DNA from: CAYRTV01 sp964505785
GTDB lineage: Bacteria > Acidobacteriota > Aminicenantia > Aminicenantales > Aminicenantaceae
Assembly (NCBI GenBank): GCA_964505785.1
Contig: CAZDJZ010000012.1
Span: 1-64,000 of the forward strand
Direction: 5' to 3'
Length of the DNA: 64,000 bases
This document shows positions 51,683 to 59,552 of this stretch, piece after piece (position 1 is the first letter of the stretch; each line of letters begins with the position of its first letter). The position numbers and the translations under genes are program-made. The notes below the pieces were generated by a model, which worked only from the letters and a program-made list of their open reading frames with translations, made no database searches and was not told where the DNA came from.

Positions 51683-52609
51683 TCACACCTCTTTAATCGT
51701 CACTTTCCCCAAATCCATCGTGCCCAGGCCGCGTTCAGCCGCATTTTTGATCATGATGATGTTTTCCGCCTGGATGTTCCAAAGTGTAGTGCAATAGGCA
51801 TCCACCGCCACCCGGTCCACGCCGGCGATCACTTTTTGCGGCTTGATCACGTCACCAGGCCCCATCGGGCCGTTGGTGATGATAAATTCCGTAGCATCGA
51901 CCACGCAAAGATGCGGTTTCAAGATGGTATTAAGGTCCACAATGCATTGATCCAAGTACCGGACAGCCGCGGCATCGGTCTGCCAGTCCGGTTTATGAAA
52001 CAGGCGGTTGTTCGGCGGGTAGTTCAGGCCCATCAAATTTTTCATGGTCCCGGTAAATTTATTCCCGGCATGGTCCTTGGTAATGGGCATGTCGATAAAC
52101 ACATCATGATTATAGAATTCCTTCATGACCATGGCCTCTTTCAGCGATACCCCGTTTGCAACCGGAACCGTCTTGAAAAAGGCCTCTTCCCGCTCTATTA
52201 ATTTCAGCTCAGCACCCTCTTCCTCGAGAACCTTGTCCAAACCGGTGGCTTCCCAATTGCGCGCACCCAGCCAGGATAAGCAGGTAACCGATTCGGCTCC
52301 GGCCTTTTGGCACATCTGCACCACGGCACGAACAATTTCCGGTTTGGTAAAGGTTCCGGGGTGCCACCGCTGCACATTGGGCAGCAGGGCCACTTTAGCC
52401 CCTTTGGTCACAAACCTTTCCATCCCGCCGACCAGGTCAACCGCTTTACGGGCGCCCGCAAAATAATCGCTTCCTGCGGCCACGCCGATGTCAGCGGTGA
52501 TTTCCTCCAATGCCACCGGGTAAGCCGGGCTTGTGCGGGGCAGCCACGCAGCACCGGCAGCAGTTGCGGTTAAAAGTGCGCCTTGTTTAAGAAATTTTCG
52601 TCGGTTCAT
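51683..52609 (-). CDS. Tat-exported DUF362-domain protein
   Basis: 308 residues starting MNRRKFLKQGALLTATAAGA, a Tat-type signal, followed by a DUF362 domain (VALLPNVQRWHPGTFTKPEIVRAVVQM over two helices, NHDVFIDMPITKDH, GTMKNLMGLNYPPNNR, CVVDATEFIITNGPMGPG). The longest frame reaches 52813, but the extra 68 residues are read from an R1 repeat. AAGGAGGG lies 8 nt before 52609, so the shorter start is right. No ferredoxin cysteines are seen. Function of DUF362 is not settled. Adjacent to the exported PLP enzyme with the same orientation and signal type. Confidence 0.85.
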   Translation of the reverse strand: MNRRKFLKQGALLTATAAGAAWLPRTSPAYPVALEEITADIGVAAGSDYFAGARKAVDLVGGMERFVTKGAKVALLPNVQRWHPGTFTKPEIVRAVVQMCQKAGAESVTCLSWLGARNWEATGLDKVLEEEGAELKLIEREEAFFKTVPVANGVSLKEAMVMKEFYNHDVFIDMPITKDHAGNKFTGTMKNLMGLNYPPNNRLFHKPDWQTDAAAVRYLDQCIVDLNTILKPHLCVVDATEFIITNGPMGPGDVIKPQKVIAGVDRVAVDAYCTTLWNIQAENIIMIKNAAERGLGTMDLGKVTIKEV

Positions 52610-52632
52610 GCTTAATTCCCTCCTTAATGCCT

Positions 52633-52749
52633 TGTCATACTCAGGAGCAGAGCGGCGAAAGATCTCAAACGGCTTCGCAAAGCGAAACCGATTCTTTCGG
52701 CGAAGCACTCTAAGATCCCCACGGCCGCTATCACGGCCTGGGGATGACA
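52633..52749 (-). repeat. R1 MITE-like element
   Basis: Bounded by TGTCATACTC and GGGGATGACA; inside are GGCTTCGCAAAGCGAAACCG, TCTTTCGGCGAAGCACTCTAAG and a GGCCGCTATCACGGCC hairpin. It is, in reverse orientation, closely similar to 54337-54428. Its reading frame is the false N-terminus of the DUF362 gene. Confidence 0.72.
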
Positions 52750-52855
52750 TTTGTGTGAGGCCGCAGCCCCCGGAATGACGCGTTGGCTCATATCCATCGT
52801 TACAGGTGTTCATGTCTGATATTAATGGAAGGAATGAAAAAAGGAAAGAAAAAAA

Positions 52856-53698
52856 TCAGCCGGCTTGTTTGAGTACCATGGCCCCTTGGTTGACTCCGAT
52901 ATCCCGGGCCACGGCCAGGCACTTGGCGGTAAGCAGGAAAAAGAGCGGGCGTTTCTCATCCGAAAGCGCCTCATAATTGCCCTGTCCCTTGGAAATAATC
53001 ACATCCGCCTTATCCAGAATGTTCAAAAATTCCTGAGAACATTCCGTCAAAATGGTGCCGGGCGCATCACTCCCGGATGACATGACCTCAGCGATTTCAA
53101 TAATACCGGCCGCTTCGGCATCTTCATATACGGCATCATTGATAATAGGTGCTTCCCGCACAGCATAAATCACCGGCACGGGCAATTCTTCGATCAGAAT
53201 CCGGTCAAAGACAGTCTCGCCGGCATTATCCGCCAGGTAAACAATATTTTCAGCATCACGCACTTTCTCCGCAAATGCGGGATAATGATTGATGCCGAAA
53301 GAACGGTTCAGGACCTCTTCCACATCCTTTTCCAAATCAAACACAGTGTCCGCTCCGAAATCAATGATATTCCCCGCAATCGCCATTTTTGCCGCGGTCA
53401 ACAGCCGGTCTTCGGATTCCGCCACCCTCTTTTTCATGTCCGGATACACAGCCATAGCGCGGCGCGTGCACTGTTTTTTCAGCTCCAAATAAGGGTCGGT
53501 GATTCCTGTTTTTCGCGAGATCATACGGTAGACTTCCCGGCCGATCTCAGCCGGAGTCGCCCGGTGCGGTTGACCCGGCAGCATTTCACAGACCGCATCC
53601 ACCACATCGCGAATGGTGTCCTCATCCGGTGTGATCCTCCGCATAGTCTTTATGGCCTGAGATAAGAAACACGGCAGGCATTCCAAACAAACTTTCAC
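52856..53698 (-). CDS. DUF89/ARMT1-like damage-control phosphatase family protein
   Basis: A 280-residue protein with the N-terminal cysteine-rich start CLECLPCFLSQA, the metal-binding core YLADNAGETVFDRIL with Asp and Asn ligands, REAPIINDA, and VISKGQGNYE. DUF89 proteins with this core hydrolyse phosphate from damaged or over-reactive sugar phosphates and cofactors; the real substrate here is unknown. GTG start in a 4-bp GTGA overlap with the NUDIX gene upstream, so the two form a small house-cleaning operon. Confidence 0.88.
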   Translation of the reverse strand: MKVCLECLPCFLSQAIKTMRRITPDEDTIRDVVDAVCEMLPGQPHRATPAEIGREVYRMISRKTGITDPYLELKKQCTRRAMAVYPDMKKRVAESEDRLLTAAKMAIAGNIIDFGADTVFDLEKDVEEVLNRSFGINHYPAFAEKVRDAENIVYLADNAGETVFDRILIEELPVPVIYAVREAPIINDAVYEDAEAAGIIEIAEVMSSGSDAPGTILTECSQEFLNILDKADVIISKGQGNYEALSDEKRPLFFLLTAKCLAVARDIGVNQGAMVLKQAG

Positions 53699-54210
53699 TG
53701 GGACCCTCCGGCAAATCCCTCTTCAATCATCGCCCGGTGGCTGGAAAAGGCGATGTCCGGCAGCCGGTCCGGCAGAAAAAAGCGGGTTTCCGTGGTGTCG
53801 GACCCCGGGCTGGGAGTCCCTTCCGCTTCGACTTGATAGCCGATAATGACCACTTTTTTATAACGTACGGAATCCTGGGCGTACACTCCCATCAGCTTAA
53901 CAATCCGCCCGGATAATCCGGTTTCTTCATGTAATTCCCGCAAGCAGGCCTCCTCGGAAGTCTCATCGATTTCCATGAAACCCGACGGCAGCCCCCATTG
54001 ACCCAGCCCCGGCTCCACGCCCCTTCTCACAAGAAGCACTTCCCCGTCCGCGTTGCGGACAAAGGCGGCAGCACAGGGAAGAGGATTTTCATAATAAATC
54101 CACCGGCAGCGGGGACATACATCACGGTCTCGATCTTCGATCCATTCCAAGACCAACCTCGTCCCGCAGGCCAGGCAATAGGCCGCCTTCTTCTTGGTAT
54201 TATCTGTCAT
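53695..54210 (-). CDS. NUDIX hydrolase with N-terminal zinc ribbon
   Basis: A 171-residue pyrophosphohydrolase. A zinc ribbon (CLACGTRL and CPRCRWIYYENP) is followed by a NUDIX domain with an intact box: G-F-M-E-I-D-E through R-E-L-H-E-E-T-G. The arrangement resembles short NudC-like or ADP-ribose pyrophosphatase-like proteins. It hydrolyses a nucleoside diphosphate derivative; substrate not predictable. It overlaps the DUF89 gene by 4 bp, consistent with joint metabolite repair. Confidence 0.9.
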   Translation of the reverse strand: MTDNTKKKAAYCLACGTRLVLEWIEDRDRDVCPRCRWIYYENPLPCAAAFVRNADGEVLLVRRGVEPGLGQWGLPSGFMEIDETSEEACLRELHEETGLSGRIVKLMGVYAQDSVRYKKVVIIGYQVEAEGTPSPGSDTTETRFFLPDRLPDIAFSSHRAMIEEGFAGGSQ

Positions 54211-54308
54211 TTAACTTTTCACTTTTTACTAAATTTCTCTTTTCGTGCTCATTTTCAAATGAATTATACATGTGCATACATACCCGGAACAATGAAAATG
54301 AATCCACA

Positions 54309-54428
54309 TGTCATCCCCAGGCCGCGGCAGCAAATATGTCATCCCCAGGCCGCGGCAGGGGCCGTGGGGATCTTAGAGTGCTTCGCCGAAAGAATCGATT
54401 CCGTTTCGCTTCGCTCCTCTGGATGACA
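54309..54428 (+). repeat. R1 MITE-like element with duplicated left end
   Basis: TGTCATCCCCAGGCCGCGGC occurs twice (54309 and 54337), then GTGGGGATCTTAGAGTGCTTC and the right end CTCTGGATGACA. The 54337-54428 part is the near-identical inverse of 52633-52749. Confidence 0.72.
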
Positions 54429-54487
54429 ATTTGTTTAATTGCCCAGTATGACGCATACGGATACCGAAATAGTTTCATCTTCCGGCT

Positions 54488-55729
54488 TTACTCAGCGGTA
54501 TTCACCACATTTTGAAAGACCCGCAGCAGGTTGCCGCCCCAGATTTTATAAATGTCTTCTTCCGTATAGCCCCGATTGACCAATTCCCGGGTCAAATTGG
54601 GCATTTCACTAGCGTCGCTGCAGCCTTCCACGCCGCCTCCTCCATCAAAATCAGTCCCAAAACCGGCATGATCCACACCGACCAGTTCCACCACATGGTC
54701 CACATGGTCGATCACATCATAAACCGTCGCTTCGGCCGCCGGGTACTTTTCATATATTTTGCGGTATTCCTGCCGGAGCTTATTCCGGATTTCCTCGTCT
54801 TTGATATCCCGGTAAGACCCATATTTCTCTTCCAGCGCAGCCAAAGCTTTTTCCCGTTCCGGATTGGGCGGCGTTTCCCTGACAAAGCTGGAAACAAAAC
54901 AAATCTGGATTACCCCGCCTTTCTCCGCCAGCGCTTTGATCATGTCATCGGTCAGGTTACGGGGATGATCGCACAGCGCCCGGCAGCTTGAGTGAGACGC
55001 GATCACCGGTGATTGAGAATGTTCGAGAACATCGTAAAAGCTCCGGTCGGAGGCATGGGAAACATCCACCATAATCCCCAGCCGGTTGCATTCAGCCACG
55101 ACTTGCCGGCCGAATTCGCTGAGCCCCATATCTTCTGCGTCTGCACGGTCGGTGGATGAATCACAGATATCATTGTCACTGGAATGGCACAGGGTGATGT
55201 AACGGACTCCCAGGTCATAAAAGGCCTGCATCTTTGATAAATCTTTCCCGATGGGGTAACCGTTTTCCATACCGATATATGCAGCGATTTTCCCTTCTGC
55301 TTCCAGCAGGAAAGCATCCTGAGGGGATACGGCCAAAGACACCATATCCGGATAATCTTCGCACATCTGATGTACGGCTTGAATGGCCTTACGGGCACGG
55401 GATTCAGCTTCCGCATAACCTTCCGCTGTTAGGGGACCCTGACCGACAAAAGCGGCAAAAAATTCTGCATCCAGGCCGCCTTCCTGCATGCGGGGCAGGT
55501 CAATACGGCCGCGCCGTTCATCCGTGGCCGCATGATACACACCCATATCATAGTCGCCTCCCACCATCATCATGGGCGTGTCACAATGGGTGTCCACGGT
55601 TAACGCTTCTCTGTGGATTTGTTCGACCCGCAGCTCATCTGCAGCCGGCTGGTCCTCTCCGGCGCAGGATATCAAGCCGAATGCGGCCGCAACTGAAACC
55701 ATGAATAAAATTTGAATTTTATAGCGCAT
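54488..55729 (-). CDS. membrane dipeptidase (M19), predicted lipoprotein
   Basis: Zinc dipeptidase of 413 residues with a lipoprotein signal (lipobox GLISC). Binuclear zinc motifs: VDTHCDTPMM, the bridging Glu in YIGMENGYPIG, VSHASDRSF and IASHSSCRAL. The C-terminal VGVDHAGFGTDFDGGGG is also conserved in renal dipeptidase homologues. Hydrolyses dipeptides, including some with D-residues, at the cell surface. AAAGGAG precedes the ATG. Confidence 0.94.
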   Translation of the reverse strand: MRYKIQILFMVSVAAAFGLISCAGEDQPAADELRVEQIHREALTVDTHCDTPMMMVGGDYDMGVYHAATDERRGRIDLPRMQEGGLDAEFFAAFVGQGPLTAEGYAEAESRARKAIQAVHQMCEDYPDMVSLAVSPQDAFLLEAEGKIAAYIGMENGYPIGKDLSKMQAFYDLGVRYITLCHSSDNDICDSSTDRADAEDMGLSEFGRQVVAECNRLGIMVDVSHASDRSFYDVLEHSQSPVIASHSSCRALCDHPRNLTDDMIKALAEKGGVIQICFVSSFVRETPPNPEREKALAALEEKYGSYRDIKDEEIRNKLRQEYRKIYEKYPAAEATVYDVIDHVDHVVELVGVDHAGFGTDFDGGGGVEGCSDASEMPNLTRELVNRGYTEEDIYKIWGGNLLRVFQNVVNTAE

Positions 55730-55858
55730 TGCAGACTCCTTTGAAACTGGTTTATGAACTGATTATTTTTTTACAATCAAGGGAATCTGTCAAGAGTAAA
55801 TCCGGTCAAAAGGAGTAAAGAGTAAAGCGGTAAATCAAATCAAGCGGCTGGACGCGCC

Positions 55859-56380
55859 CTACCACTTGCCGTCCATCTGAAATTCAGCGCCGTCCAGCCA
55901 GTTTCCGGTCTTATTCACCGAATCATACTGGGCCTGCAGCAGATCGTAATGGAATTTTTCTTCTTCGCTGATTTCAAGAAATATTTTTTTGGCTACCGGA
56001 TCATCCGTGTCTGCGGCCGCATTCTGGAAAAAATCAATAGCGTCCCGCTCCAGCTGCATACCAATGGATAACGCTTCCACTTCCCCCTTGCCTTCAGCCC
56101 GTTTCATCCGTTCCTTCAGTTTGGTAACTAAAGGCGCATCTCCCTGATACTGCTTTGGATTGACGACCTTGCGCCAGTCGCTTCCGCCGAGAATCTGGCT
56201 GAACATTTCGCCGAACCGCTCCATATGTTTGACTTCTTCATCCGCCAGGAACCGGAACATCTTTTGGCCGCGTTCGTGCTGAGTTACATCCGCAGCATGA
56301 TTGAAAAATTTCCGTCCGTCGATTTCCAATTTAATCGCGCCTTTAATGGCATCTTCAACCGATTTGCTGATTTTCTCCAT
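55859..56380 (-). CDS. ferritin-like diiron protein (rubrerythrin family, no rubredoxin domain)
   Basis: 173 residues forming one four-helix ferritin-like domain. Carboxylate ligands are seen in KLEIDGRKFF, DEEVKHM (E-x-x-H), QLERDAIDFF and SEEEKFHY (E-x-x-H). The C-terminal rubredoxin cysteines of classical rubrerythrin are missing, so electron supply would differ. AAAAAGGAGAA precedes the ATG. It follows the Fur/PerR gene by 48 bp on the same strand, the usual setting for peroxide or oxygen defence in anaerobes. Confidence 0.88.
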   Translation of the reverse strand: MEKISKSVEDAIKGAIKLEIDGRKFFNHAADVTQHERGQKMFRFLADEEVKHMERFGEMFSQILGGSDWRKVVNPKQYQGDAPLVTKLKERMKRAEGKGEVEALSIGMQLERDAIDFFQNAAADTDDPVAKKIFLEISEEEKFHYDLLQAQYDSVNKTGNWLDGAEFQMDGKW

Positions 56381-56428
56381 CCGGTATTCTCCTTTTTATT
56401 TTTAATGAATTGAAATTAAGCGATATTT

Positions 56429-56854
56429 TTATGAATGTCCCCGGCTCGACTGGCAATGGGAACAAATCCCATAATAGAAAACCTGGGTTTTGCTTACCCG
56501 GTGTCCATTGATGCTGGATTTATGCACATCCAAAGATTCTTCAACATCAAAAATATTTCCGCATTTTTCACACAGGAAATGATGATGCGGGCTGGTGTCG
56601 GGATCAAAATTCACCCGGTCTTCGGCAATAGACAGCTGCTGAATCTCCCCCACATCGTCTAAAACCTTTAATGTTTTATATACAGTGGAGAAAGACATCA
56701 TGGGATATTTTTTTTTGGCTTCCTCATAAATGCTTTGAGCAGAGGGATGGGATTTGTTTCCTTCCAAAATCTCCACGACCGCCAAGCGCTGCGGCGTTAT
56801 TTTCAATCCGGACTCTTTAAGTTTTTTAATGGTATTCTTTGTATTTTTCATCAT
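56429..56854 (-). CDS. Fur-family regulator (PerR/Fur type)
   Basis: 141-residue metalloregulator. The DNA-binding helix lies in KITPQRLAVVEILEG and SFSTVYKTLKVL; the metal site includes SPHHHFLCEKCGNIFDVEE, and the structural zinc is held by CEKC plus the C-terminal CSHC. Two Met codons at the start (56854, 56851) are equivalent choices. Linked to a ferritin-like peroxide-defence gene, a PerR-like role is more likely than iron uptake control. A palindrome just upstream may be its own operator. Confidence 0.9.
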   Translation of the reverse strand: MMKNTKNTIKKLKESGLKITPQRLAVVEILEGNKSHPSAQSIYEEAKKKYPMMSFSTVYKTLKVLDDVGEIQQLSIAEDRVNFDPDTSPHHHFLCEKCGNIFDVEESLDVHKSSINGHRVSKTQVFYYGICSHCQSSRGHS

Positions 56855-56876
56855 AGCAAACGATTCCTATTCTAAC

Positions 56877-56892
56877 ATAATATTAATATTAT
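56877..56892. promoter_or_regulatory. perfect 16-bp palindrome upstream of fur, candidate Per/Fur box
   Basis: ATAATATTAATATTAT is fully self-complementary and lies 23 bp before the regulator's ATG in an AT-rich tract that also has AATAATTATCAT at about 56914-56927. Per/Fur boxes are AT-rich inverted repeats of this kind, so autoregulation is plausible. Confidence 0.5.
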
Positions 56893-57042
56893 TCCAAAAA
56901 TATTTCTTAACAAAAATAATTATCATCCACTCTAATCCCATTTTTTTTATTTTCACTATTATATTATGATTTTCCTTTTAATAACAACCTTTTTTTAATC
57001 CTATTATTCGATTTTAATTATTGAGAATAATGTCAATTTACT

Positions 57043-57092
57043 TGACGAAGCAGAACAAGATTCTTACGGCCTGCTTTGCAGGCCTCAGGATA
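57043..57092 (+). repeat. short R1b repeat with GGCCTGCTTTGCAGGCC hairpin
   Basis: GACGAAGCAGAACAAGATTC, then ACGGCCTGCTTTGCAGGCC and TCAGGATAA. Similar short forms lie at about 30590-30638, 63013-63062 and 63254-63305. It is placed just after the stop of the sulfatase-TPR gene. Confidence 0.55.
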
Positions 57093-57129
57093 ATATGGTA
57101 TTGGCTGCGAGGCACGGGACGGCAGATAT

Positions 57130-59445
57130 TCACTTCCCATCATCTCCGGCCTCCCGGCTGGCTTCCTTGCCCTTACGGGCATATTCCTGGGATTTGGCCA
57201 TGTCCCCCTCTCTGTTGTAGAGGTCAGCCAGCAGAAAATAGCCCAGGGGCAGGTCTTTTTTTCCCGGATCCAGCTCAAGGCCCTTTTTGACCCATTCGAT
57301 CGCTTCGGGATAATTTTCTCCACGGTTTAGATAAATACGGGCTTTATAAAAGTAACTCATCGGGAAACGCGGGTTGGTTTCAATCGTCTTTTCCAGGTAT
57401 TCCAACTCCTTATCAGGGTCACCCTGCAGCCGGTACAGGCGCGAGAGATTGAAAATGGCCCGGAAGTTATGCGGGACATTCTCCAGTTCCTGATGGTAAG
57501 CCTCCTCGGCCTGTTCCATCTCACCTGATTCTTCATACAGCTGTGCATAATGATAAAACAGGTTAGGCAATTCCGGATTAATCTCTTGGGCCCTTTCCAG
57601 GAAGCGGCGGGCGTCCTCCAAATTCTGATGGGTGATATGTATACCGGCCATGGCATTGAAAGCAGAGGCGGAAGAGGGATTGATATCAACACATCTCTGA
57701 TAAAACTCCAGAGCCCTGTCATCCTCATCCAGTGAATTATGGATATTTCCCAGAATGAGAAATATCTGGGAATCCGGATCTACTGTTTCCACGGCATTCA
57801 GCAGAAAGGTCTTGGCCTCTTCCAGCCGGTTGAGCTGGACATAGGAATTGGCGATATTGATCATGACAAAGGAATCATTGGGTTTGAGTTCCAACGCCTG
57901 ATAGAAACAGTCCAGGGCATCCTCGAACTTGCCCCATTTGAAGTATAAATTTCCCAGAGTAAAATAGGCATCCACAACATTGGGATCGTCTTGAATAATA
58001 TTTTCCACCATAGCCACGGCCTCATCAAATTGTTCCTGCAGCGACAGCTCCCGGGCATGGGACAGTTGATTGAAAACATCGATTTTATCCTTGGGGTCTC
58101 CCAGGTTGCGCCCGGATACGGACTCCGACGCACTGAAGGTCCCGATATATCCTAAAGCACTCAGTTTCTGCCGGGTCTCCTCATCCATTTTGGTATAATC
58201 CAGCTCATAGGCGCCCCGGCCGGAATCAGTTATGAAGCTCTCCAGCCGGTTCAAGAGCCGGCGGGCGTCGGCCGGCCGCTCATCCACCAAGTTCACCATT
58301 TCATCCGGATCAGCTTCCAGGTCATACAGCTCCAGCCGCGGCGCCCGAATCAGCTTGAAACGCCCATCCTGAACACTCTGCAGTTCGCTCCAGCCGTAAT
58401 GGAACCGGGGGTAAAAAGTCTCGGCATAAGCTGTGCTCTCCACGGCGTTTTCACGAGTAAAATCCGGCACCAGGCTGCGGCCCTGGACTTCAGCCGGAAT
58501 ATCCATATCCGTCATCTCGAGAATGGTGGGCATCACATCCACCAGCGAAACCGGTGCTGCCCGGCTCAGTCCCTGAATTTTATCAAAAGGCGTCACAAAA
58601 ATAAGCGGAACATGCACGCCTTCCTCATAAATAAAAAAGCCGTGGGCGCTTTCCTTGTGTTCGCCCAGGCTTTCGCCATGATCCGCCATGAAGATCAGCA
58701 GGGTATTGTCAGAGATGCCGCTGTTGTCTATGAATTCCCACAGCCGGCCAAGCTGGTAATCGGCAAAAGCGATTTCGCCTAAATAAGGCCGGTTGGGATA
58801 CATCTCATCATAAGGCGCAGGAGGCTCATACGGGGTATGCGGATCATAGAGGTGAATCCAGGAGAAAAACTTGCTGTCTTTATGGTCTTCCAGCCACGGC
58901 AAAGCCTGGTCCATGACTTCATTGCCCGGCCGCTGCACATTGCCCAAAGAGATGGTCTTATATTTACTGAGATCGAAATGATCAAAATAATGATCAAATC
59001 CCTGATTGATCCCCCACTTGGAATCGAGCACATAGGAGGCAACAAAGGCGGACGTGGCATAATCCTGCTGCTGGAACAGCTCCGCCAGGGTCAGCATCGG
59101 ATCCGGAACCAGAAAGCCGCCGTTATCCCGCACGCCGTGAAAGGTGGGATAGGTGCCGGTCAAAATCGAGGTGTGAGAGGGCAGGGTCAAAGGGGTTACC
59201 GCGGTGCAGTTGTCGAATTTGACTCCAAGGCGGGCAAACATGTCCATAGTCGGGGTTTCCACGCCGTCAAAACCGTAGCAGCCGATGCGGTCCGCCCGCA
59301 GGGTATCCACTGTGATCAGGACCACATTGAAATCACGGGCTTTGCGGGCCGCGTTGAATTCGCCCGGCGGCAAGACCAAAAAATACAGCAGCGCGGCCGC
59401 GGACAGCCCGGCCAGGATGATGCCGATAATCCACGCTTTTTTCAT
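57130..59445 (-). CDS. membrane-anchored sulfatase/phosphatase-fold protein with TPR tail
   Basis: 771 residues: one N-terminal TM helix (about 5-24), an alkaline-phosphatase-fold sulfatase domain (about 35-440: VLITVDTLRADRIGCYG, MADHGESLGEHKESAHGFF), then about eight tetratricopeptide repeats (480-760; for example AYFTLGNLYFKWGKFEDALDC in parts). The usual C-x-P-x-R formylglycine motif is absent: the matching site reads PLTLPSHTSILTG, with threonine in the nucleophile position. It may thus be a phosphohydrolase or transferase rather than a sulfatase. Likely periplasmic, with the TPR tail binding partners. Separated from the receptor gene by a terminator. Confidence 0.87.
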   Translation of the reverse strand: MKKAWIIGIILAGLSAAALLYFLVLPPGEFNAARKARDFNVVLITVDTLRADRIGCYGFDGVETPTMDMFARLGVKFDNCTAVTPLTLPSHTSILTGTYPTFHGVRDNGGFLVPDPMLTLAELFQQQDYATSAFVASYVLDSKWGINQGFDHYFDHFDLSKYKTISLGNVQRPGNEVMDQALPWLEDHKDSKFFSWIHLYDPHTPYEPPAPYDEMYPNRPYLGEIAFADYQLGRLWEFIDNSGISDNTLLIFMADHGESLGEHKESAHGFFIYEEGVHVPLIFVTPFDKIQGLSRAAPVSLVDVMPTILEMTDMDIPAEVQGRSLVPDFTRENAVESTAYAETFYPRFHYGWSELQSVQDGRFKLIRAPRLELYDLEADPDEMVNLVDERPADARRLLNRLESFITDSGRGAYELDYTKMDEETRQKLSALGYIGTFSASESVSGRNLGDPKDKIDVFNQLSHARELSLQEQFDEAVAMVENIIQDDPNVVDAYFTLGNLYFKWGKFEDALDCFYQALELKPNDSFVMINIANSYVQLNRLEEAKTFLLNAVETVDPDSQIFLILGNIHNSLDEDDRALEFYQRCVDINPSSASAFNAMAGIHITHQNLEDARRFLERAQEINPELPNLFYHYAQLYEESGEMEQAEEAYHQELENVPHNFRAIFNLSRLYRLQGDPDKELEYLEKTIETNPRFPMSYFYKARIYLNRGENYPEAIEWVKKGLELDPGKKDLPLGYFLLADLYNREGDMAKSQEYARKGKEASREAGDDGK

Positions 59446-59493
59446 ATCGCCATTTTAGCATAACCGGTTTTTTTCGTCAGCTTCATATAAGCC

Positions 59494-59527
59494 AAAAAAA
59501 AAAAGCGGCGCGCCGGAGCGCGCCGCC
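59494..59527 (-). terminator. rho-independent terminator after the TonB-dependent receptor gene
   Basis: Read on the minus strand: a perfect 9-bp stem GCGGCGCGC/GCGCGCCGC with loop TCCG (59505-59526), followed by 11 T (59504-59494). It lies 26 bp after the receptor stop and ahead of the next gene. Confidence 0.93.
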
Positions 59528-59552
59528 TTGAAATTTCTGTTGTTTTAACGGC

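Noticed and set aside
52610..52813. N-terminal extension of the DUF362 protein by 68 residues
   Set aside because: The extension is read through an R1 repeat; a similar translation appears from the inverted copy near 54309. A strong ribosome binding site and Tat signal mark 52609 as the start.
57130..59445. Calling the TPR protein a true sulfatase
   Set aside because: The C-x-P-x-R formylglycine signature is missing; the fold is kept but the activity is left open.
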